Below are positions 26,559-33,831 of a stretch of 64,000 nucleotides of DNA, one piece after another. Within the stretch, counting starts at the first letter, position 1. The number at the start of each line of letters is the position of its first letter. This DNA is from Bacteroidetes bacterium UBA1935 (GTDB lineage: Bacteria > Bacteroidota > Bacteroidia > Chitinophagales > Chitinophagaceae), in the NCBI GenBank assembly GCA_002337045.1, contig DDFF01000016.1, positions 134,883-198,882 of the forward strand, read 5' to 3'. The notes below the pieces were generated by a model. It searched no databases and was not told where the DNA came from. It saw only the letters and a program-made list of their open reading frames with translations. A program made the translations under genes and the position numbers.

Positions 26559-26798
26559 ATGGATAAGAACCTGACAGTATATCCCATCTCTACAGGAGAT
26601 CAGCTGAACGTATTTGCGGCAGAAGACATGTGCTGCATACGTGTGATGGATATGGCAGGTAATGAAATGGTGAAAGCAAAAGACATCCGCAGCAAGAAGA
26701 ACACCATAGACATCAGGCATCTGCCGGGCGCTACCTATATAGTAGAGGTCACCTTTCTGAACAGCCGTACAGGGCGTTCTGTTTTCGTAAAAATGTAA
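26559..26798 (+). CDS. Orphan T9SS type A-like domain protein without signal peptide
   Basis: 79 residues from ATG 26559. The whole protein looks like a T9SS C-terminal domain: LTVYPISTGDQLNVFAAED, then IRVMDMAGNEMVKAKDI, a DIRHLPGATYIVEV block and SVFVKM at the end. There is no signal peptide and no passenger, and the PNP box is replaced by PIS. It may be a remnant of a larger gene, or a free-standing domain that acts in the cytoplasm. It sits just upstream of the arsenic operon with 77 bp between. Confidence 0.6.
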   Translation: MDKNLTVYPISTGDQLNVFAAEDMCCIRVMDMAGNEMVKAKDIRSKKNTIDIRHLPGATYIVEVTFLNSRTGRSVFVKM

Positions 26799-26824
26799 GC
26801 ATCAGTAAAATTTATCGAGCTGAA

Positions 26825-26861
26825 TTTGTTGCTTTGAAAATATTAATCGTAATATTGCAAT
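26825..26861 (+). promoter_or_regulatory. arsR promoter with overlapping ArsR operator
   Basis: A -33 TTTG (26825-26828) is followed 21 bp later by TAATATTG (one mismatch to TAnnTTTG). The palindrome-like ATCGTAATATTGCAAT (26846-26861) covers the -7 box and ends 14 bp before the arsR ATG. The ideal form would be ATTGCAATATTGCAAT. The same 16-mer recurs with one base changed at 27225. Confidence 0.65.
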
Positions 26862-26875
26862 GAATAGATAAAGAG

Positions 26876-27205
26876 ATGGGTGCAACAAAAACAGATTTAT
26901 TTTCGAAAAAGCAGAATGAGTTGGCTGCCATGGCCAAGGCGCTGGCGCATCCTGCACGTATTGCCATATTGCAGGTATTGGTGAAAACCAATGCATGTGT
27001 ATGTGGCAGCCTGGTTGACGAACTGGGTTTGGCGCAAGCCACTATATCGCAACACCTGAAAGAGCTGAAGCAAGTAGGACTGATACAAGGCACCATAGAG
27101 GGTACCAGTGTGTGCTATTGCATCAACCCGAAAGTATGGCAACAGTACAAAGAATTCTTTGCCATGTTCTTTAAGGAATTGCCGGAGAATAAATCTTGTT
27201 GCTGA
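26876..27205 (+). CDS. arsR: ArsR-family arsenic-responsive repressor
   Basis: 109 residues, winged helix-turn-helix. The metalloid site is NACVCGSLVDELG, equivalent to the ELCVCDL box of ArsR in the recognition-helix region. It is followed by LAQATISQHLKELKQVGLI (helix-turn-helix and wing). Additional Cys residues occur in TSVCYC and in the last residues KSCC, which may add arsenite ligands. It should bind the two palindromes at 26846 and 27225 and release them on As(III) binding. It is the first gene of the arsenic operon. Confidence 0.93.
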   Translation: MGATKTDLFSKKQNELAAMAKALAHPARIAILQVLVKTNACVCGSLVDELGLAQATISQHLKELKQVGLIQGTIEGTSVCYCINPKVWQQYKEFFAMFFKELPENKSCC

Positions 27206-27224
27206 TATTTTTTTGTCTGTATCA

Positions 27225-27240
27225 ATCGCAATATTGCAAT
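27225..27240 (+). promoter_or_regulatory. Second ArsR operator
   Basis: ATCGCAATATTGCAAT, differing from the arsR-proximal copy by one base and from a perfect palindrome by one base. It lies 19 bp before the start of the Cys-rich peptide gene. A second operator inside the operon implies an internal, arsenic-controlled promoter. Confidence 0.7.
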
Positions 27241-27259
27241 AACACAATAAATTAGCGTT

Positions 27260-27355
27260 ATGAAAAATCAAATGCAGGTAAGCAACTGCTGCGATGTAAC
27301 AAACGACTGCTGCGGCGGTAATACGGATTGTTGCGAAGGCTTGGGTTGCTGCTAA
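27260..27355 (+). CDS. 31-residue Cys-rich peptide in arsenic operon
   Basis: A complete small ORF (ATG 27260, TAA 27353) encoding 31 residues with eight Cys in four CC pairs (positions 10-11, 17-18, 24-25, 30-31), spaced by acidic/polar residues and ending GLGCC. It has no signal peptide or hydrophobic segment. It follows its own copy of the ArsR operator and is followed after 6 bp by a terminator hairpin, so a short separate transcript is likely. Vicinal Cys pairs suit As(III) binding. A cytoplasmic arsenic buffer, metallothionein-like peptide or arsenic chaperone for ArsM or Acr3 is possible. I know no family for it. Confidence 0.7.
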   Translation: MKNQMQVSNCCDVTNDCCGGNTDCCEGLGCC

Positions 27356-27361
27356 CAAAAC

Positions 27362-27398
27362 AGCAGGGCTTCTGTAAAGAGGCCCTGCTATATATTTT
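27362..27398 (+). terminator. Intrinsic terminator/attenuator after Cys-rich peptide gene
   Basis: 8-bp stem AGCAGGGC / GCCCTGCT (27362-27369 / 27382-27389), then TATATATTTTT. It lies between the Cys-rich peptide gene and arsM, so downstream genes would depend on read-through or on a further promoter. Confidence 0.75.
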
Positions 27399-27428
27399 TC
27401 ATGAATCACAATACATAAAACGAAGTAT

Positions 27429-28268
27429 ATGCAAACAGAGCAGGAATTGAAAGAACTGGTGCGCCGGAAGTATAGCGAAATAGCACTGCAGGATAAAGAA
27501 ACAAACATGAGCAGTTGTTGTGGTAGCGGCGGTTGCAGCACAGAGGTGTATAACATTATGAGTGATGACTATACCAAAATGGAAGGCTATCATGCAGATG
27601 CAGACTTGGGTCTGGGCTGCGGACTGCCAACAGAATTTGCACAGATAAAAGAAGGCGATACGGTAATTGACCTGGGTAGCGGTGCAGGAAATGATTGTTT
27701 TATAGCACGCAAAGCAACAGGCGAAAAAGGTAAAGTAATAGGTATAGACTTTACCGAGGCGATGATAGAAAAAGCACGTGCCAATGCAGAGAAGGTTGGA
27801 TTCAACAATGTTGAATTCAGACAAGGAGATATAGAGAAAATGCCTGTGACGGCAAATGTTGCAGATGTGGTAGTAAGCAACTGTGTACTGAATCTGGTAC
27901 CGAATAAAGACGGTGTTTTCAAAGAAATATTCCGTGTGCTGAAACCTGGCGGACACTTTAGTATATCAGACGTGGTGCTGGTGGGCAACCTGCCCGATAA
28001 GCTGCGTAATGTGGCAGAAATGTATGCGGGCTGCATCAGCGGTGCTATACAGAAAGATGATTATCTGGCGCTGATACAAGCCAATGGTTTCACCAACATT
28101 ACCCTGCAAAAAGAGAAAGCTATTGTAGTACCAGATGATATACTGAACCAATACCTGAGTGCAGAAGAAATTACAAACTTTAAAAACAGTGGTTTGGGAA
28201 TATTCAGCATCACTGTATTTGCTCAAAAGCCTGCTGCATGCTGCACACCGGGTAGCGGATGCTGCTAA
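27429..28268 (+). CDS. arsM: Arsenite S-adenosylmethionine methyltransferase
   Basis: 279 residues. SAM motif I is DLGSGAGND (81-89). The three Cys that bind As(III) in ArsM enzymes are present: Cys64 in LGLGCGLP, Cys152 in SNCVLNL and Cys202 in YAGCISGA. Extra Cys clusters occur at the N-terminus (CC at 30-31, C36) and at the extreme C-terminus (CCTPGSGCC). The enzyme methylates As(III) to mono- and dimethyl arsenicals, a detoxification and volatilisation step in the cytoplasm. The gene lies between the Cys-rich peptide and the acr3 exporter, with 29 bp before the latter. Confidence 0.93.
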   Translation: MQTEQELKELVRRKYSEIALQDKETNMSSCCGSGGCSTEVYNIMSDDYTKMEGYHADADLGLGCGLPTEFAQIKEGDTVIDLGSGAGNDCFIARKATGEKGKVIGIDFTEAMIEKARANAEKVGFNNVEFRQGDIEKMPVTANVADVVVSNCVLNLVPNKDGVFKEIFRVLKPGGHFSISDVVLVGNLPDKLRNVAEMYAGCISGAIQKDDYLALIQANGFTNITLQKEKAIVVPDDILNQYLSAEEITNFKNSGLGIFSITVFAQKPAACCTPGSGCC

Positions 28269-28297
28269 AAATATAAACTGACACAAACCAATATAAT

Positions 28298-29377
28298 ATG
28301 TCTGCAAACAACTGTGCACCCGCAGCGGGAAGAAAAAGACTGGGTTTCCTTGACAGATACCTGACGCTGTGGATTTTTGCCGCAATGCTACTAGGCGTTG
28401 CAATAGGGTATTTCATTCCTTCCAGCGCCGATTTTATTAATTCATTCAGCAATGGTACTACCAATGTACCCCTTGCCATAGGGCTGATATTGATGATGTA
28501 TCCGCCTCTTGCCAAAGTGAGGTACGAGAAAATTCCGCAATTGTTTAAGAACACAAAACTGTTCTCTCTATCCATGTTCATTACATGGATTGTAGGTCCG
28601 TTCATCATGTTTCTCTTGGCAATCACTTTCCTGAAAGATTATCCTGAATATATGACAGGGCTGATACTGATAGGCATTGCCCCGTGTATAGCTATGGTAA
28701 TAGTGTGGAACGAACTGGCAGATGGCAACAGGGAATATGTGGCAGGACTGGTTGGTGTCAACAGCCTGATGCAGGTATTTTTCTTTAGTTTCTATGCATA
28801 CTTCTACCTCACTATTATGCCGCCATTATTTGGAGTAAAAGGTGTTGAGATAGATATTACCATAGGGCAGATAGCGAAAACGGTGGGTATCTATTTGGGT
28901 ATTCCGTTCGCAATGGGTGTCATCAGCAGGTATGGGTTGATAGCTGTAAAAGGTGAAGAGTGGTTTCAGACAAAATTCATACCACGTATATCTCCTATTA
29001 CACTGATAGCACTGCTGTTTACAATCGTTGTCATGTTTAGCCTGAAGGGTGAAATGATGGTGCAGATACCGATGGATGTAATACGTGTTGCTATACCACT
29101 GGTGATATTTTTCAGCATCATGTTCCTTGTTACCTTCTTCGCTGCAAAGAAAGCAGGTGCAGATTATTCGCAGAATGCTGCTATTGCATTCACAGCATCG
29201 GGCAACAATTTTGAATTGGCGATAGCCGTAGCAATAGGTGTATTCGGTATCAATTCGGGCCAGGCATTTGCAGGGGTTATTGGGCCGTTGGTAGAGGTGC
29301 CCGCGCTGATAACGATGGTAAACATTGCATTCAGGCTAAAAAACAAATACTATAACAAAGCAACTGCAACCAACTGA
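28298..29377 (+). CDS. acr3: ACR3-family arsenite efflux transporter
   Basis: 359 residues and 10 predicted transmembrane helices, normal for the family. Characteristic segments are RYLTLWIFAAMLLGVAIGYF at the N-terminus and GIAPCIAMVIVWNELADGN, which holds the conserved functional Cys. Near the end, AFTASGNNFELAIAVAIGVF is also a family hallmark. It exports As(III) using the proton motive force. Only 1 bp separates its stop from the arsC start, so the two are translationally linked. Confidence 0.95.
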   Translation: MSANNCAPAAGRKRLGFLDRYLTLWIFAAMLLGVAIGYFIPSSADFINSFSNGTTNVPLAIGLILMMYPPLAKVRYEKIPQLFKNTKLFSLSMFITWIVGPFIMFLLAITFLKDYPEYMTGLILIGIAPCIAMVIVWNELADGNREYVAGLVGVNSLMQVFFFSFYAYFYLTIMPPLFGVKGVEIDITIGQIAKTVGIYLGIPFAMGVISRYGLIAVKGEEWFQTKFIPRISPITLIALLFTIVVMFSLKGEMMVQIPMDVIRVAIPLVIFFSIMFLVTFFAAKKAGADYSQNAAIAFTASGNNFELAIAVAIGVFGINSGQAFAGVIGPLVEVPALITMVNIAFRLKNKYYNKATATN

Positions 29378-29378
29378 T

Positions 29379-29762
29379 ATGAAAAAACTACTTTTCGTTT
29401 GTATAGAAAACAGCAATCGCAGCCAGATGGCGCAGGCTTTTGCACTCATGAGCGGTAAGGCAGAGGCATACAGCTCGGGCTCAAGGCCTTCGGGTATTGT
29501 AAACCCTAAGGCTATTGCAGCCATGAAAGAATTGGGCTATGATTTGAGCACACACAAAAGCAAATCGCTGGACGAGGTGAAAGACTTTGCACCATTTGAT
29601 GCAGTGGTGACGATGGGCTGTGGCGATGCCTGCCCGTGGATGCCAGCCAAACAACATATAGACTGGCAGATACCCGACCCGAGAAATATGGAGCCTGAAC
29701 AGTTTAATGAAGTGCGCGATCTGATACGTGAAAAAGTGAATGAGCTGATAGCATCTTTATAA
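29379..29762 (+). CDS. arsC: Arsenate reductase, low-molecular-weight phosphatase type
   Basis: 127 residues. The P-loop C8-IENSNRS (phosphatase Cx5R) is at the N-terminus. The redox pair Cys81/Cys85 lies in MGCGDACPW, and the catalytic Asp loop in IPDPRN. This is the thioredoxin-coupled ArsC type, which reduces As(V) to As(III) through a three-Cys relay. The spacing between the last two Cys (three residues) is shorter than in the Staphylococcus enzyme. It is the last gene of the arsenic operon. Confidence 0.92.
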   Translation: MKKLLFVCIENSNRSQMAQAFALMSGKAEAYSSGSRPSGIVNPKAIAAMKELGYDLSTHKSKSLDEVKDFAPFDAVVTMGCGDACPWMPAKQHIDWQIPDPRNMEPEQFNEVRDLIREKVNELIASL

Positions 29763-29772
29763 AAAAACAAAA

Positions 29773-29798
29773 GGCGCGCCTTGTAGAGAGGCAGCGCC
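29773..29798 (+). terminator. Probable terminator of arsenic operon
   Basis: Stem GGCGC-GCCT / AGGC-A-GCGCC with one bulged A and a 7-nt loop, 10 bp after the arsC stop. The following T-tract is poor, so efficiency is uncertain. Confidence 0.5.
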
Positions 29799-30016
29799 GT
29801 TTGCTAAACGTATGAAACACTAAATCGTAGCCTGAATCGCCATTTATAATGGAACAACCTGATTGAGAATGCAAGGTTTCGGGATTTGGGGAGTAAATTG
29901 TTCATAGCTCATCTTTTTATACCGTTATCTGATTCTTCAGTATCAAGCTCTACTAAATAAGACGATACAATTTCCGTGCCCGTTGGTATAGAATTGTTAT
30001 AATAATGTAAAACAGA

Positions 30017-30040
30017 AAAGCTCCCGATTTCGGGAGCTTT
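30017..30040. terminator. Bidirectional intrinsic terminator
   Basis: 11-bp stem AAAGCTCCCGA / TCGGGAGCTTT with a 2-nt centre, A/T-rich on both sides. It lies 25 bp beyond the end of the minus-strand lipoprotein gene. Confidence 0.85.
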
Positions 30041-30065
30041 CTTTATGACAATTGTATGAAAATTA

Positions 30066-30488
30066 TCAGTCGCCTTCAGTTACGGGCACCGTTATCTCGT
30101 AGGTTTGGTCTGCCGTTATAGTAACAGGTTTGCCCGCTTGCACTGTTTGTTGTATAGTACTATCGTAGCCCAAGCCATATACATAGTATTTGCCTTTCTT
30201 CAGGCCGGTAAATGTAGAAGATGGAATACCATCTACCACCATACATTTCAGCGAGTCGTCGTACTGAGATGCGTTGAATGTAGCCGACGGCAGGTCGTTG
30301 GTATTGTACTTGATGTACATTGTACAGTTGTTGATGTACTTGCTGTGGTGCTTTGGTACTGCTTTGATGCTTGCATTGCCACCTTTGCCTGCAACTTCTA
30401 CAGGCTCATCACGTCTGCAAGATGAAGCACTGCATACCAGTATCAACATTGCGCCGCCAACTATCGATAATACTTTGTTTGTGTACAT
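30066..30488 (-). CDS. Lipoprotein with AGKGG motif, unknown function
   Basis: 140 residues. The lipobox gives Cys24 (SASS|CRRDE). The mature protein starts with a short linker and VAGKGGNASIKAVPKHHSKY, then a beta-rich domain with MYIKYNT and FTGLKKGKYYVYGLGYD, resembling a small Ig/transthyretin-like fold. It is clearly paralogous to the lipoprotein at 33294 (shared AGKGG, YIKYN/YIRYN and LKKGKYY/LKRGNYY blocks). It follows the MbnP-like gene by 20 bp and is the last gene of the putative copper operon. The HHSKYINNC and the single Cys could bind metal, but that is speculation. Confidence 0.7.
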   Translation of the reverse strand: MYTNKVLSIVGGAMLILVCSASSCRRDEPVEVAGKGGNASIKAVPKHHSKYINNCTMYIKYNTNDLPSATFNASQYDDSLKCMVVDGIPSSTFTGLKKGKYYVYGLGYDSTIQQTVQAGKPVTITADQTYEITVPVTEGD

Positions 30489-30508
30489 AACAGGTTTATT
30501 TGTGTTTT

Positions 30509-31300
30509 TTATTCTGATACTACTGAACCCAGTGTTATCATATTAGCATAGTTGTTGGCAATTTTGGCAGATGTAGCACCTACGCTCATTACCGTGCTGC
30601 TTGATGCAATAGAAACTGTATTCGGAGAAAACCATTTCAATACATCTGTATTCAGCATCACGCTAAGTTCTTTAGAAGATGAAACATCCATATTTTGCGG
30701 AAAATTGATGGTTACTTTACGTATGCCGCCGGTAAAATTGTCGAAACCGCCAATGTGGTGTACAAATTTTTTGTCAGTAGTTGTCAAAGCCGCACAAGTG
30801 CCTTCCAGTTTTGCCATTATGTAGCCGGTGTTCCATGTCCAGAACATGCCGTTTGCCGGGTCTAATGCACCTGTTTGTGCGCCGCTTACGTTGCGTGTGC
30901 TATCTACACCTATCAGGAAGCTGAAGCCTTTGTAGCTGCCTTTTGGCACACTCTTCAGGTGGAAGTGGTGAGAAGATGCCACATCTGCCTGCAGCAGGTG
31001 ATAGCTTTCAGGTTCCGCGTATTCGCTACCATCAGCTTTTATCATTTTGATGTTGGTAATGTAGTAGTTGAATTTTGTAACTGTAAAGGATTCGCCTGCG
31101 GCATTTGTATAGTTGCCTGTTGTCATTACCAGATCTGCGCTACCTGCTTTGTGGCTGAATTCAAAACCAACGGTACCAATTGTTGTAGTATCGGTTGGGG
31201 TAGGTGTAGGCGTTGTCGTTTTATTGTCATCTTTTTTATTGCACGCGGCAAAAGAAACTGCCAGCGCAGCTATTATTGAAAGTGATTTTATCGTGTTCAT
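30509..31300 (-). CDS. MbnP-family (MopE/CorA-like) copper-associated lipoprotein
   Basis: 263 residues. The lipobox Cys20 is followed by a Thr/Pro linker. The mature domain matches the MbnP group: VGFEFSHKAGSADL, FNYYITNIKMI, HLLQADVASSHHFHLKSVP, GMFWTWNTGYIMAKLEG and HHIGGFDNFTGG. In characterised relatives a Trp in the WxW segment is converted to kynurenine by a dihaem MbnH partner and helps bind copper. No MbnH gene lies in this window. Expected location is periplasmic or surface, lipid-anchored. It is in a minus-strand operon with a 133-residue lipoprotein, a beta-barrel and a CNGKC protein. Confidence 0.82.
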   Translation of the reverse strand: MNTIKSLSIIAALAVSFAACNKKDDNKTTTPTPTPTDTTTIGTVGFEFSHKAGSADLVMTTGNYTNAAGESFTVTKFNYYITNIKMIKADGSEYAEPESYHLLQADVASSHHFHLKSVPKGSYKGFSFLIGVDSTRNVSGAQTGALDPANGMFWTWNTGYIMAKLEGTCAALTTTDKKFVHHIGGFDNFTGGIRKVTINFPQNMDVSSSKELSVMLNTDVLKWFSPNTVSIASSSTVMSVGATSAKIANNYANMITLGSVVSE

Positions 31301-31355
31301 TTTTTATAGTTCTTTAATAAAGTTAATTAATAATTATAGACAATATTTATGCCAA

Positions 31356-31757
31356 TCAGGGTTGGCTGGTAAATGTAAACTGTTTGGTGCTTTGATTGCC
31401 ATCATGGTCAATCTCTGCCGTCAGGATAAATTGCAGTGTATCTGTGTAGCGTAGCGTATCTACCCAGCTTTGGTTTATGTTTACCTTATCGCTGTGGGTA
31501 TGCTCGTAATAATAAAACAACTCTTTGCCTGTCGATTTGCTTTTCAGCATCATCTCGTAGCCATGTAGCTGTGTTATATAGCTTATCAGCCCTTGCATTT
31601 TCAAAGTGTCTCCTGTTTTAAAAGACTGTCCGTCCTTCAACGTAGTGATGTCGATTGTTACTTTATCCGGTTGTGCAGGCGTATCATCGTGCTTTTGGCA
31701 ACTTGCAAAAGCAACCGTCCCTGCTATTATAACCGCTAATTGTTTAAAAAGTTTCAT
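31356..31757 (-). CDS. Small lipoprotein, unknown function
   Basis: 133 residues, lipobox Cys20 (AFAS|CQKHDD). The mature part looks like one immunoglobulin-like beta-sandwich: VTIDITTLKDGQSFKTGDTL, LKMQGLISYITQLHGYEMML, FYYYEHTHSD and a final FTFTSQP strand. The His-rich HTHSDK segment stands at the centre. It sits between the beta-barrel and MbnP-like genes and is probably cotranscribed with them. A role in metal handling at the cell surface is inferred from neighbours only. Confidence 0.7.
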   Translation of the reverse strand: MKLFKQLAVIIAGTVAFASCQKHDDTPAQPDKVTIDITTLKDGQSFKTGDTLKMQGLISYITQLHGYEMMLKSKSTGKELFYYYEHTHSDKVNINQSWVDTLRYTDTLQFILTAEIDHDGNQSTKQFTFTSQP

Positions 31758-31776
31758 TTGAATTGTAATGGAAAAA

Positions 31777-32691
31777 TCAGAAAAAATATAATAGTCCTGT
31801 TTCTACCTTTTGTGTTGCCTCTACATAGCCCGATGCATAGTGTTGAAATACGGGAATAGCATAACTGCACTGCAAGCCCAGGCGCTTGTAGTAAACCTGT
31901 GCACCTGCTGTAATGTAGGTGAGATATCCACCCGTATTGTAGTTCAGCCATTTACGGCTGTAGTTGTCATAATCATGCAGGGCATAGTCTGCACGGATGC
32001 CCATTTGCGGTTGCAGTACAAAGCTGTTAATCCGCCACCAATAAAAGCCATTGAGGCTTACCGACAGTCTGTCGCCATATTTGTAATTGGCAGCATTGGT
32101 AGTGGTAAAGGTGTATGAAGCATCTGTATTAAAGCCTGCATTGCGCCCGCGTAGGGTATAGTTGGCACTTAGTATAAAGTCCCAACTGCCGCTGCCCGTT
32201 TGTATGTTCATCATCTCGCCATTGCCGGCACCCGTAGTACGTTTGCCGGTAGGTGCTTTGATGCCGCCGCCAGCCAGCAGTATATGCCTGATGCCGCGGT
32301 TGCTGCTATCTGCAGTGCGGATGATGGTTGCCATAGCCAGCAGGCTGGCATCGCCTATGCCATTGTAAGTGCCTGTGCCTGTATCGGTTACCCTGTTATT
32401 GTATTGGTAGGGCAGGAAGCCGAATAGCTGCACATGGCTGCCTATATTGGCTTTGCCCCACAGTTGCAGAGTATTGTAATACTCTGTGCTGCGCTCTTTG
32501 GGCAGGTTTTCGAAAAGCCCCGGATGCTCGCTGCTAAAGCTGCGATACTGGTATTGTATACCTATAAAGTGTTTGTAGAACTGAGGCAATATGCCCAAGC
32601 CCTGGCTACTGCCCGAAGCCCCGCATACATCGCACGCACGCGCAGATGCACAAGCTAGCAGCATAGCTATGGTAGCTAGTTTTTTTAGCAT
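31777..32691 (-). CDS. Outer-membrane beta-barrel with N-terminal CDVCG motif
   Basis: 304 residues. The signal peptide ends SARA|CDVCGAS, giving a CxxC pair at the mature N-terminus. The rest has alternating amphipathic strands ending in the aromatic GLLYFF, as expected for an outer-membrane barrel of the Bacteroidota transporter-like type. The CxxC may hold a metal ion at the pore mouth, or the first Cys may be lipidated. It lies downstream of the CNGKC-protein gene and upstream of the lipoprotein and MbnP-like genes, in the same direction, so outer-membrane copper passage is a reasonable guess. Confidence 0.72.
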   Translation of the reverse strand: MLKKLATIAMLLACASARACDVCGASGSSQGLGILPQFYKHFIGIQYQYRSFSSEHPGLFENLPKERSTEYYNTLQLWGKANIGSHVQLFGFLPYQYNNRVTDTGTGTYNGIGDASLLAMATIIRTADSSNRGIRHILLAGGGIKAPTGKRTTGAGNGEMMNIQTGSGSWDFILSANYTLRGRNAGFNTDASYTFTTTNAANYKYGDRLSVSLNGFYWWRINSFVLQPQMGIRADYALHDYDNYSRKWLNYNTGGYLTYITAGAQVYYKRLGLQCSYAIPVFQHYASGYVEATQKVETGLLYFF

Positions 32692-32773
32692 GAAAATCTG
32701 ATAAACTATATGAACATACAGACGCTATCTACAGGAATATCCTGCGATGGCATCAACACAAAACATAGATAGT

Positions 32774-33181
32774 TTATGCAGCCTGTGGCGGGTGGAAGAT
32801 ATTGACTAAAGGATTGTAACCTTTTGGTGATGTATATATGTCAATATAGGTTATGGCTTCCTCTTGGAAGCATGGTGTGAATGTGATAGAAGCAACAGGC
32901 AGAAACTCTGCACCTTCTACCTGCAATTGTTTTGACTGCTGATTTTGTTGCTGATTGTTTTCGGTTTTGTTCAGCTGCTTGCGCAGATAACACTTACCGT
33001 TACACTTCATCTGCGGGCGTGTTTTGTTTTCGCAAAGCTCTTTGGCAACATAGGCTTTATTGGCCTCGTACCACGCTACTATACCTAGCTTCAGCACAGA
33101 CTGAAAACACAGACATAATAGTAACGATATGGCAAAGAATTGTTTCAAAACCTTTGGCAAAGGTATGCCATTAGTAAACAC
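32774..33181 (-). CDS. Membrane-anchored protein with CNGKCYL motif
   Basis: 135 residues. A single N-terminal hydrophobic segment (VLKQFFAISLLLCLCFQ) is followed by KLGIVAWYEANKAYVAKELCEN and the motif MKCNGKCYLRKQL. Then come a Gln/Asn-rich linker and a short C-terminal beta-like region. The C-x-x-x-CNGKC arrangement is often seen in small Bacteroidota proteins near copper or iron genes and probably binds metal or haem. It is the first gene of the putative copper operon. Confidence 0.72.
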   Translation of the reverse strand: MFTNGIPLPKVLKQFFAISLLLCLCFQSVLKLGIVAWYEANKAYVAKELCENKTRPQMKCNGKCYLRKQLNKTENNQQQNQQSKQLQVEGAEFLPVASITFTPCFQEEAITYIDIYTSPKGYNPLVNIFHPPQAA

Positions 33182-33245
33182 AGCAAATGAGCTTAATCAT
33201 ATTTTAATAGGGGTGATGTAAAATGTATTAATTACTAAATAAAAA

Positions 33246-33267
33246 AACCACCTGAATACAGGTGGTT
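33246..33267 (-). terminator. Intrinsic terminator, minus strand
   Basis: 9-bp stem AACCACCTG / CAGGTGGTT with loop AATA. On the minus strand a run of T follows, so it ends the transcript of the lipoprotein gene at 33294 and insulates the copper operon downstream. Confidence 0.85.
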
Positions 33268-33293
33268 CTATTTTAAAACAAAGTTATTATTAA

Positions 33294-33737
33294 CTATGGC
33301 AGGTAATAATTGCCAAAGTTGCGTACGCTGATGTCTATATTATATGTTTGCGGGAAGGTATCTACAACCATGAAGCTGCCGTATCCATACAGGCTATCAT
33401 TTGGTGTAACATACCTGAAATCGCGACCTTTTACAAAGAAGTAGTAATTACCTCTTTTCAGGCTATCGAATACAACCATAAAGTTGCCATTCTGGAACTT
33501 AATATTGCTTGAATCATCAAAGCGAGGATCCTGCATCGTGATAGCCGAATTGTAACGGATGTATACAGTTCCGGTATCTACTACTTTTTCATATTGTTTG
33601 GTAGTCACCCTTAATTGTGCCTTACCGCCTTTGCCTGCAACAGGTGCAGCAGGTGGTATTATTTCTTCATTTTTTCTGCGACAGCTAACCGCAACAATGC
33701 CTAGAAGTAAAACGAAAAGTATGTGTTTTGTACGCAT
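33294..33737 (-). CDS. Lipoprotein paralogous to the 30066 gene (AGKGG motif)
   Basis: 147 residues from ATG 33737; the open frame extends 78 codons further, but the ATG gives a perfect lipoprotein signal (MRTKHILFVLLLGIVAVS|C19RRK). The mature part has PVAGKGGKAQLRVTTKQYEK, VYIRYNS and FDSLKRGNYYFFVKGRDF, aligning with the lipoprotein at 30066. It stands alone, with its own terminator, upstream of the putative copper operon. Function unknown; the pair may be small surface adaptors. Confidence 0.75.
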   Translation of the reverse strand: MRTKHILFVLLLGIVAVSCRRKNEEIIPPAAPVAGKGGKAQLRVTTKQYEKVVDTGTVYIRYNSAITMQDPRFDDSSNIKFQNGNFMVVFDSLKRGNYYFFVKGRDFRYVTPNDSLYGYGSFMVVDTFPQTYNIDISVRNFGNYYLP

Positions 33738-33831
33738 AATGTTTAAAGATATAATTAGTTTAGGTTTTATAAAATAGTCTGCCCTAAAAAAGTTTCGTAT
33801 AAATACGGAAATAATGTGAAATTTATAGAGT

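Larger units (their letters stand above)
29763..30065. other. Intergenic region, two hairpins, no gene seen
   Basis: 303 bp between the convergent arsenic and copper loci. I see two terminator-like hairpins (29773 and 30017) and no ORF with coding character, RNA gene or repeat. Confidence 0.5.

Noticed and set aside
27399..27956. Minus-strand 185-codon ORF over arsM
   Set aside because: arsM is certain from its SAM motif and three catalytic Cys; the antisense frame is a shadow.
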